DNA of 64,000 bases from Pseudomonas fluorescens (lineage in GTDB: Bacteria; Pseudomonadota; Gammaproteobacteria; Pseudomonadales; Pseudomonadaceae), in NCBI RefSeq assembly GCF_001623525.1, contig NZ_CP015225.1:4600501-4664500 (forward strand). Direction: 5' to 3'. A model generated the notes under the pieces. It ran no database searches, was not told where the DNA came from, and saw only the letters and a program-made list of their open reading frames with translations. How positions within the stretch are numbered: the stretch's first letter is position 1; each line of letters begins with the position of its first letter. This document shows positions 57,344 to 64,000 of the stretch, in pieces. The position numbers were made by a program, and so were the translations under genes.

Positions 57344-57808
57344 ATGAGTGCATTTCAACCCGACACCCTGATCAAAAACCCCCAAGCCTGCCAGGTCGAA
57401 ACCTCGGTGGAGGTCGCGGCCGACGCGGCAAGCGTCTGGAACGTGGTAGGTGATTTTGGCGGATTCAACCATTTCATTCCGGCACTGGAACACATCGAAA
57501 TGACCGGCGAGGGCGTGAGGTCCCTGCGCAAGAAATTCTTCCGCGATGGGCAGAACCTGGTGGTGGAACAGCTCAACAGCCGGGACGACCAGGCCATGCA
57601 CATGACCTGGACGCTGATCTACAACACCCTGGGCATCGACAACCTGTGGGCGGCCATGCGCGTCGAACCCCTGGCGGACAACCGCTGCCGCGCCACCTGG
57701 ACCATCATCGCCGACCACACCGACGCCCACACGCCGTCGGGCTTCAGGGATTTCCTCCAGGGCTTCGCCGATGAGGCGATGGGGAATGTGCAAGTGATGT
57801 TCGCCTAA
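57344..57808 (+). CDS. mgoD: MgoD/PvfD, SRPBCC (polyketide cyclase-like) protein
   Basis: A 154-residue protein of the START/SRPBCC fold (VETSVEVAADAASVWNVVGD with FGGFNHFIPA at the start), the usual fourth gene of mgo/pvf clusters. AAGGAG precedes the ATG. It probably binds or shapes the hydrophobic product; the exact step is not known. It ends the operon, followed by two REPINs. Confidence 0.92.
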   Translation: MSAFQPDTLIKNPQACQVETSVEVAADAASVWNVVGDFGGFNHFIPALEHIEMTGEGVRSLRKKFFRDGQNLVVEQLNSRDDQAMHMTWTLIYNTLGIDNLWAAMRVEPLADNRCRATWTIIADHTDAHTPSGFRDFLQGFADEAMGNVQVMFA

Positions 57809-57866
57809 GGCACAGCCCTTCCCCGATGTGGAGCTAATGCTGTTCACTCAAGGCAATCGACAAACC

Positions 57867-58003
57867 CCGTGGCGAGGGAGCTTGCTCCCGCTGGGCCGCG
57901 AAGCGGCCCCAAAACCTGCCAAATGCGGAGTATCAGACACACCGCACCCGCCGGTTTACGACTGCTTCGCAGCCGAGCGGGAGCAAGCTCCCTCGCCACA
58001 GGG
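57867..58003. repeat. REPIN (GAGGGAGCTTGCTCCC type)
   Basis: Inverted CCGTGGCGAGGGAGCTTGCT and inverse AGCAAGCTCCCTCGCCACAG around an 80-bp centre after mgoD. Confidence 0.88.
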
Positions 58004-58061
58004 ATTGGGTTGGCTTGAGGTTCAAGCATTGGGCTGAGCGGCCTGTGCTGCATTGAAGATC

Positions 58062-58158
58062 GCCATCGCGAGCAAGCTCGCTCCCACATTGAGTTGCAGT
58101 GGACCCAGGATCCCGGCTCACCGCCAATCCCCTGTGGGAGCGAGCTTGCTCGCGATGG
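58062..58158. repeat. REPIN (GCGAGCAAGCTCGC type)
   Basis: GCCATCGCGAGCAAGCTCGC (with TCCCACA) and its inverse from 58131. With the preceding REPIN it fills the 374-bp gap between convergent mgoD and the chemoreceptor gene; I see nothing else there. Confidence 0.88.
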
Positions 58159-58182
58159 CAGTGGCTCGGCTTGCGACTGGGG

Positions 58183-60063
58183 TCAGATCTTGAAGCTATC
58201 CACCAGTTGCTTCAGTCGATTGGCCTGTTGCGACAAGGCATCGCAATCCTTCAGGGTTTCATTGAGGTTGGCCACGCTTTGCTGGTTCAGCAGGTTGATG
58301 TGGCTGACGTCCATGTTGAGGGTTTCAACGACAGCGGTCTGTTCTTCGGTCGCAGCTGCTACCGACTGGTTCATGCCGTCGATCTCACCGATACGCTGCG
58401 TCACGCTGACCAGTCGCAGGCCGGCCTGGTTGGCCACTTCCACGCTTTCTTCGCTGGACGTCTGGCTGGCGTTCATCGTAGTGACCGCTTCACGGGAGCC
58501 GACTTGAAGCGAGGTAATCATCTTGTGGATTTCTTCCGCCGACTCCTGGGTGCGGTGCGCCAGGTTGCGCACTTCATCGGCCACCACCGCAAAACCACGG
58601 CCGGCTTCACCGGCACGGGCCGCTTCGATGGCAGCGTTCAGGGCCAGCAGGTTGGTTTGCTGGGAGATGCCCTTGATCACGTCCAGGATGTGGCCGATGT
58701 TGTCGGTGCTGGCGTTCAGGGTTTCGATCTGGGTGCAGGAAAGGCTGATCTTCTGCGACAGCTCGGTCATGGCCTGGATGGTTTTTTCCACCACTTGGCG
58801 ACCGTCATCGGCCTGTTCGCTGGCGCCGCTGGCATGTTGCGAGGCATCGGCGGCATTGCGGGCGATTTCCTGGGTCGCTGCCCCCAACTGGTTGATGGCC
58901 GCGGCCACGCTGTTGGTGCGAGCGCTCTGCTCATCCGAGCCGACAAGCGACGCATTGGACGAGGTCATCACACGCTGCGACAAGTCATGCACCTGACGGG
59001 TGGCGGAAGACACTTCCGAGATCGACGCGTGAATCCGCTCCACGAACTGGTTGAACGAACCACCCAGCACTGCGAACTCATCCTTGCCCTGCACCACCAG
59101 GCGCCGGGTCAGATCGCCTTCACCCTGGGCGATGTCCTGCATGGCGCGACCCATGGTGGTCAACGGGCGCATCAATACCTGGATCAACAGGCTCAACAAC
59201 AACGCAATGGCCGCCACCGCGACAAACATCGCAATCAGCGCAGACGTACGGAACTGGCTCAACGGCGCGTAGGCCTTGGCCTTGTCGATCGACAGGCCGA
59301 TGTACCACTCGGCGTTCGGCAACCCAGTCACTGGAGTAAACGAAAGGATACGGTCCTGCCCGTTCAGCTCAACGTCCTGGATACCCTTGCCAATGCGCAC
59401 CGGGGTCCCGGGGTAGATGTCCTTGAGGTTCTTCATCACCTGGTCTTTGTCCGGGCTGACGATCACCTGACCGTCGCCGCTGACCAGGAACGCATGGCCG
59501 ATACCGCCGAAGTCCACGGAGTTGATGATCTTCACCAGGGTTTCCAGGCTCAGGTCGCCGCCCACCACACCGAGCAGTTCGCCGTTGTGCTTCACCGGCA
59601 GGGCAACGGTCACCACCAGGCCACCCACCGCCGCCAAGTAAGGCGGGGTCAGCATGGTTTTATCGGCGGTCACAGCCTGTTTGTACCAGGGGCGCTGACG
59701 CGGGTCGTAGCCGTCAGGCATTTTGGCGTCCGGACGTTGGGTGAAGACACCGTTGGCCTGGCCGACATAAGTGAACTGGAAGTTCGAGGTCAGCGCCGGC
59801 TGATCGACCAGCCCTGGCAGATCGGCAGCAGTACCCTGGTGCGCGATGTTTTGCGCCAGGTTTTCCAGCACCAATATCCGGCCACTCATCCAGTTCTGAA
59901 TGCTGCTGGCCGTCAGGTCGCCGGATTGCTCGATGGACGACTCAAGGCTGCTGCCGATGGTGTTGCGCTGCAAATAATCGTTGTAGAGCGTGAACAGGGC
60001 AAAAGCCAGGACCACCACACCAGAGGCGGCAAGAAGGATTTTGTGGCTGAACTTTAGATTCAT
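58183..60063 (-). CDS. Methyl-accepting chemotaxis protein with dCache amino-acid-type sensor
   Basis: A 626-residue chemoreceptor with a first membrane helix (9-27), a periplasmic double-Cache domain (about 30-275), a second helix (about 277-297), HAMP and a cytoplasmic coiled coil with the invariant tip ([20 protein letters not shown]). In the sensor, Tyr119, Arg124, Trp126, Tyr127 and Tyr142 (YDPRQRPWY then PPY 15 residues on) and Asp170 (GGDLSLE) match the dCache_1AA amino-acid-binding motif. Ligand is probably one or more L-amino acids; signalling is through CheA/CheW. It stands alone, between mgoD and the iron sigma factor. Confidence 0.94.
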   Translation of the reverse strand: MNLKFSHKILLAASGVVVLAFALFTLYNDYLQRNTIGSSLESSIEQSGDLTASSIQNWMSGRILVLENLAQNIAHQGTAADLPGLVDQPALTSNFQFTYVGQANGVFTQRPDAKMPDGYDPRQRPWYKQAVTADKTMLTPPYLAAVGGLVVTVALPVKHNGELLGVVGGDLSLETLVKIINSVDFGGIGHAFLVSGDGQVIVSPDKDQVMKNLKDIYPGTPVRIGKGIQDVELNGQDRILSFTPVTGLPNAEWYIGLSIDKAKAYAPLSQFRTSALIAMFVAVAAIALLLSLLIQVLMRPLTTMGRAMQDIAQGEGDLTRRLVVQGKDEFAVLGGSFNQFVERIHASISEVSSATRQVHDLSQRVMTSSNASLVGSDEQSARTNSVAAAINQLGAATQEIARNAADASQHASGASEQADDGRQVVEKTIQAMTELSQKISLSCTQIETLNASTDNIGHILDVIKGISQQTNLLALNAAIEAARAGEAGRGFAVVADEVRNLAHRTQESAEEIHKMITSLQVGSREAVTTMNASQTSSEESVEVANQAGLRLVSVTQRIGEIDGMNQSVAAATEEQTAVVETLNMDVSHINLLNQQSVANLNETLKDCDALSQQANRLKQLVDSFKI

Positions 60064-60273
60064 TGATGAGGCTTCTTAGGCAAGGAGTGGGGGTGCATTC
60101 CAGATTTGCAACGTTCCATGTAGCAGTGCGAGCGGTTATCAATACGCTCCACTTTGGTGCACACGTACAAGTCTGTCGGCAAACCTGTACAAATAATTAG
60201 GGATACGAAGAAATAGCCGACGGGAGGACACAGCGGGCGAACGGTGGTTGCAAATTCGCCGACGGCTGATGAC

Positions 60274-60292
60274 AATGCGACCTATTATCATT
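60274..60292 (+). promoter_or_regulatory. Candidate Fur box before the ECF sigma gene
   Basis: AATGCGACCTATTATCATT is an imperfect palindrome with AATG and CATT ends and a TTATCATT right half, similar to the Fur consensus, just upstream of the sigma-factor start. Such genes are normally Fur-repressed. Matched by eye. Confidence 0.45.
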
Positions 60293-60316
60293 TGTAACAT
60301 CCAGGCCGTTGCGTCC

Positions 60317-60817
60317 ATGTCATCTCCCGAGTTTGCAGTACAGGCGCTCTACAGCCGGCATCACGGCTGGCTCAATACGTGGCTGCGCACCCGGCTGGGC
60401 AATGCCGCCGATGCGGCGGACCTGGCCCAGGACACCTTCGTGCGCCTGTTGCAGCGTAGCGAACGCCTGGAACTTCGAGCTCCACGCGCCTTTTTGCGCA
60501 CCATCGCCCAAGGCCTGGTGATCGACCATTGGCGGCGAGAAGAAATCGAACGTGCCTACCTCCAAACCATAGCTCACTTGCCGGAAGCCGAAACCCCTGG
60601 CGCTGAAGCCCAGGCCTTGATCCTGGAACTGCTCGAAGCGATTGCCAGGATGTTCGAAGGCCTCAAGCCGAAAGTGCGCAGGGCCTTTCTGTTGGCCCAG
60701 TGCGAAGGCCTGACGTACAAGCAGATCGCCGAGCAGATGGGCATCTCGTTGCGCTCGGTGGAGCGCTACGTCGCCGATGCGCTGTACCACTGCTATGTGC
60801 TGCGTTATGAAAGCTGA
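60317..60817 (+). CDS. ECF sigma factor, iron-starvation (FecI/PvdS) type
   Basis: A 166-residue sigma-70 ECF factor with region 2 (DLAQDTFVRLLQR and RAFLRTIAQGLVIDHWRR) and region 4 (GLTYKQIAEQMGISLRSVERYVADAL). It directs transcription of the downstream receptor gene when its FecR-type partner signals that a siderophore is bound. The ATG at 60317 gives the usual N-terminus (SSPEFAVQALYSRHHGWLN); earlier in-frame ATGs at 60269 and 60275 would start inside the candidate Fur box. It overlaps the FecR gene by 11 bp. Confidence 0.92.
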   Translation: MSSPEFAVQALYSRHHGWLNTWLRTRLGNAADAADLAQDTFVRLLQRSERLELRAPRAFLRTIAQGLVIDHWRREEIERAYLQTIAHLPEAETPGAEAQALILELLEAIARMFEGLKPKVRRAFLLAQCEGLTYKQIAEQMGISLRSVERYVADALYHCYVLRYES

Positions 60818-61808
60818 GCCGGCGGAGCACTTGCAGAGCCGCCGCAACGGCCCGTCGCAACAGGTGGTCAGGCAGGCGATCAACTGGCTACTGCGCCTGC
60901 GCAATCACACCGCTCACCCGACCCTGCGCCAACAGTGCGACACCTGGCGCGCCGCCCACCCGGAACACGAACTGGCCTGGCAACGGGTGCAATCGCTGCA
61001 CAGCGAATTGACCTCGAACCTGCGGGCGGTGCCCGGTGCCCACATCGCCCTCGACACCCTGGAAAACAGTGCCCAGCGCCTCAGTCGTCGCCAGGCCCTG
61101 AAGTTGCTGTCGGGCATCGCCATGGTGAGCGGCGCGGCTTGGCTGGGCAAGGACCTGGGCTGGCAACCGTGGAGCGCTGACTTCGCCACCGCCACCGGTG
61201 AACGCCGAGGTTTCCAGTTGCCGGACGGCACGCGACTCGAGCTCAATACCCACAGCGCCGCCGACCTGGACTTCAGCGCCCGGCAGCGCCTGATTACCCT
61301 GGCCCGCGGCGAAATCATGGTCACCTGTGGTCGCGACCCGGGGCGGCCGCTGCTGGTGAAAAGCAGGCATGGCCTGTTCGAAGGGCTGGAGGGGCGCTTC
61401 GTGGTGCGCCAGGACAGCGACTGCACGCGCTTGAGCGTCACCAGCGGGCAAGTCGTCATCCGTTCGCACCCCAACAGCGATGGCAGGCCCATTCAGGTCG
61501 AGGCCGGGCAAAGCTATCTGATCACTGCATCGACAGCGGCCCTCGCACCGCCGCTGGACATGGACGCAGGCGCCTGGGCCGACGGGTTGATCGTCACGCG
61601 CAACATGCGCCTGGAAGACTTCCTCAATGAAGTAGGACGCTACCGCCCGGGTTATATGAACTGCGCGGCGTCGGTTGCCGACCTGCGCTTGTCGGGGGTT
61701 TTCCGTTTGGAGGACACCGACAAACTGCTCGCCGTCCTGCCACGCATGCTCCCCGTACAGATCCGTTATCGAACCCGTTGGTGGATCACGGTGCAGCGCC
61801 TGGCTTGA
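60807..61808 (+). CDS. FecR-family anti-sigma factor
   Basis: A 333-residue inner-membrane regulator: an N-terminal DUF4880-type cytoplasmic domain (QAINWLLRLRNHTAHPTLRQ), a membrane segment (about 95-115, KLLSGIAMVSGAAWLG) and the periplasmic FecR domain (GFQLPDGTRLELNTHSAADL). It receives the signal from the receptor's N-terminal domain and controls the sigma factor. The start overlaps the sigma gene by 11 bp (translational coupling), and the receptor gene follows 85 bp later. Confidence 0.92.
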   Translation: MKAEPAEHLQSRRNGPSQQVVRQAINWLLRLRNHTAHPTLRQQCDTWRAAHPEHELAWQRVQSLHSELTSNLRAVPGAHIALDTLENSAQRLSRRQALKLLSGIAMVSGAAWLGKDLGWQPWSADFATATGERRGFQLPDGTRLELNTHSAADLDFSARQRLITLARGEIMVTCGRDPGRPLLVKSRHGLFEGLEGRFVVRQDSDCTRLSVTSGQVVIRSHPNSDGRPIQVEAGQSYLITASTAALAPPLDMDAGAWADGLIVTRNMRLEDFLNEVGRYRPGYMNCAASVADLRLSGVFRLEDTDKLLAVLPRMLPVQIRYRTRWWITVQRLA

Positions 61809-61893
61809 TTTTTTTTGGCGGGTTTCAGGCCGGCGTCCGGCTAGGACAGTAAGCAACCCTTATCTGCCTTCGGCGACTCCTACGGAACCTACA

Positions 61894-64000
61894 ATGACTG
61901 AGCGCGTACCTCTCAAGAACCCCTTCGGCTTCTCTGCGCAACCGGGCCTGCTGCGCCAGGCGATCCATGCCGCGCTGTTCTCCACGGCGCTGGGGGTCAG
62001 CGTCGTGCCGATGCTCGCGGTGGCCGCACAAAACGGCGTGACCGCCAGCCGTCAGAGCTACAACATTGCCCCGGGCCCATTGAGCGATGTGCTGAACCAG
62101 TTCGCCCGCCAGGCCGGGATCACCCTGGCAAGCACCCCGGCGCAAACCGGCGGCGTCCAGTCCCCGGGGCTCAAGGGCGAGTACTCGCCGGACCAGGCCC
62201 TGAGCCAACTGCTCAGCGGCTCGGGACTGGTTGCCGTCAGCCAGGATGGCAGCAGCTACGTGCTGCAGACCGAGACCGCTGGCAGCACACTGGAATTGCC
62301 GACCACCGACATCAAGGGCTTCGCCTTGGGTAACGCCCTGGGCAGCATGGAAGGCTACAACGCCACCCACAGCCAGGTCGCCACCAAGACCAGCACCGCC
62401 CTGCGCGAAACCTCCCAGAGCGTGTCGGTGGTCACCCGCGAACAAATGGACGACCAGGGCGCGCAAACCGTGTCCCAGGCCATGCGCTACACCCCCGGCG
62501 TGCTGACCAACCCCTACGGCGCGACCCACCGCTACGACTACGTGGCGATGCGCGGCTTCAACGACGGCTCGGTGGATAACATCTACCTCGACGGCCTCAA
62601 GTCCATGGGCGACAGCGGCACCTACAGCTCCATGCAGGTCGATCCGTACTTCCTGGAGCGGGTCGACATTCTCAAGGGCCCGTCCTCGGTGCTCTACGGT
62701 CGCAGTTCGCCCGGCGGCCTGGTGGCACTGACCAGCAAGAAGCCGCAGTACGAGGCCTATCACCAGATCCAGGCCACGGTCGGCACCCAGGGCCAACGCG
62801 GCATGGGCTTCGACTTCACCGGCCCCGTGGATGACGACAAACGCATCACCTATCGCCTGATCGGCCTGGCGGACACCTCCGACACCCAGTTCGACCACAA
62901 CAAGGAAAAACGCTTCGCCCTCGCGCCGACAGTGAACATCGACTTCAGCGAGGACACCTCGCTGACCCTGCAAGCCTACCTGCAGCATGACCCCGACGGC
63001 GGCTACCACGGCGGCATGCCGGCCGATGGCACCTTGCATCAGCGCAACGGTCGACGGATTTCCGAGCACTTCTTCGAAGGCGAACCCGGCATCGACCGCT
63101 ATGAGCGTGACCAGCAGTCGTTCGGCTACCAATTCGAACACCGTTTCAACGACGTCTTCACCGCCCGGCAGAACTTCCGTTACCTGGATTCCGAGGTCAA
63201 GAACGATCAGGTCTATGCCTACGACTGGACCACGCCCACCAGCAACGAGCTGAACCGCTACTACACCGGTGCCGAAGAAAAGCTCCATTCGTTCATCGTC
63301 GACAACATGCTGCAAGCCGAATTCTTCACTGGCGCGACCAAGCACACCGTACTGATGGGCGCCGACTACCAGCGACGCAAAACCGTGGTCGACTGGACCA
63401 GCGGCAGCCTGGCGCCAATCAACGCCTTTGACCCGGTCTACGGCAACTCGGCCATCACTGGTCGCTATAACACCAGCTACCTGCGACGCCTGGAGCAGAC
63501 CGGCGTCTACCTGCAAGACCTGATCGAAATGGACAAGTGGCGCTTCTCCCTCGGCCTGCGCCAGGACTGGGTGCAAACCTCGGATGAGAACCGCATCGCC
63601 GAATTCGGCCGCCCGGAAGGCACCGAGATCAACGACAAACGCACCAAGCTCACTGGCCGTGCCGGGGCGCTGTACCTGTTCGACAATGGCCTGGCGCCGT
63701 ACATCAGCTACTCCGAGTCATTCAACCCGAACTCCTACGCCGACAGCGCCGGCAACCCGCTGCCGCCCACCGATGGCAAGCAATGGGAACTGGGCCTGAA
63801 GTACCAGCCGCCGGGCACCGATGACCTGTACACGGCCTCGCTGTTTCGCATCGACCAGGAAAACCTGGCGACCAAACTGCCCCAGGACAACTTCTACCGC
63901 GCCGTCGGGGCCGTGCGCTCCCAGGGCCTGGAACTGGAAGCGCACCTGCAGTTGACCGAACAACTCAAAGTGCTGGGCAGTTACACCTTCACCGACATCG
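61894..64000 (+). CDS. TonB-dependent siderophore receptor with signalling domain (3' end cut)
   Basis: The first 702 residues of an outer-membrane receptor. A signal peptide (about 25-45) is followed by the STN signalling domain (YNIAPGPLSDVLNQFARQAG) at about 55-125, the plug domain (LRETSQSVSVVTREQMDDQ, YVAMRGFN, VDILKGPSSVLYG) and most of the beta-barrel; the C-terminal strands lie beyond the window. With the preceding sigma factor and FecR gene it forms a cell-surface signalling set: siderophore binding turns on its own synthesis. Family resembles ferrichrome/ferrioxamine-type (FoxA/FiuA) receptors; the ligand is not readable. ATG at 61894; the frame is open to the window end. Confidence 0.93.
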   Translation, partial: MTERVPLKNPFGFSAQPGLLRQAIHAALFSTALGVSVVPMLAVAAQNGVTASRQSYNIAPGPLSDVLNQFARQAGITLASTPAQTGGVQSPGLKGEYSPDQALSQLLSGSGLVAVSQDGSSYVLQTETAGSTLELPTTDIKGFALGNALGSMEGYNATHSQVATKTSTALRETSQSVSVVTREQMDDQGAQTVSQAMRYTPGVLTNPYGATHRYDYVAMRGFNDGSVDNIYLDGLKSMGDSGTYSSMQVDPYFLERVDILKGPSSVLYGRSSPGGLVALTSKKPQYEAYHQIQATVGTQGQRGMGFDFTGPVDDDKRITYRLIGLADTSDTQFDHNKEKRFALAPTVNIDFSEDTSLTLQAYLQHDPDGGYHGGMPADGTLHQRNGRRISEHFFEGEPGIDRYERDQQSFGYQFEHRFNDVFTARQNFRYLDSEVKNDQVYAYDWTTPTSNELNRYYTGAEEKLHSFIVDNMLQAEFFTGATKHTVLMGADYQRRKTVVDWTSGSLAPINAFDPVYGNSAITGRYNTSYLRRLEQTGVYLQDLIEMDKWRFSLGLRQDWVQTSDENRIAEFGRPEGTEINDKRTKLTGRAGALYLFDNGLAPYISYSESFNPNSYADSAGNPLPPTDGKQWELGLKYQPPGTDDLYTASLFRIDQENLATKLPQDNFYRAVGAVRSQGLELEAHLQLTEQLKVLGSYTFTDI

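Overview
The window is GC-rich DNA of a Pseudomonas, most likely of the P. fluorescens group. The main evidence is a complete lapA-lapEBC-lapDG biofilm adhesion locus, an mgo/pvf-type four-gene cluster, and many REP/REPIN palindromes of the type common in that group. There are no rRNA genes, CRISPR arrays, insertion sequences or prophages. The gene at each edge is cut by the window.

Layout. (1) 1-16,108 is a surface-protein and export region. A minus-strand operon encodes a sulfotransferase, a 2411-residue LEPR/DUF4347 adhesin with 16 Ig-like repeats, a TolC-family lipoprotein and an Asp/Asn beta-hydroxylase-like protein (cut). A small plus-strand pair encodes a tail-collar protein and a DUF6916-like protein. 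A second minus-strand operon encodes three HlyD-type adaptors, one of them fused to an intact M50 metallopeptidase and one to a GAF-like domain, plus a GNAT. No ABC or other transport ATPase is present in this region, which makes it the best candidate here for an undescribed export or maturation system. (2) 16,109-22,907 holds a low-GC scar-like stretch, a lone NYN nuclease gene, a three-gene operon ending in an alpha/beta-hydrolase fused to a PEP-synthase-like protein, and a DUF6124 gene behind a structured leader with an overlapping 49-codon ORF. (3) 22,908-26,627 is a sulfonate/taurine-type ABC importer with a TauD-family dioxygenase. (4) 26,956-50,595 is the Lap system: lapE-lapB-lapC (type I secretion), divergent lapA (4986 residues with 29 tandem 318-bp repeats, including an apparently perfect 2226-bp block duplication), a small conserved gene, then lapG-lapD (periplasmic protease and c-di-GMP receptor). 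(5) 50,798-57,808 has a GntR/FCD regulator followed by mgoBCAD, the diazeniumdiolate-signal type cluster (leudiazen/valdiazen family). (6) 58,183-60,063 encodes a dCache chemoreceptor with an amino-acid-binding motif. (7) 60,317-64,000 is an ECF sigma factor, a FecR anti-sigma and a TonB-dependent siderophore receptor (cut).

How the parts work together. LapB/C/E export LapA, which is held at the cell surface until LapG cuts the Ala-Ala site near its N-terminus. LapD sequesters LapG when c-di-GMP is high. The first region looks like a second, differently built adhesin exporter. The mgo cluster probably makes a small diffusible signal. The sulfonate importer and the iron-starvation sigma/receptor set are ordinary scavenging systems. 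Most intergenic gaps at gene 3' ends are filled by REPIN-type inverted repeats.
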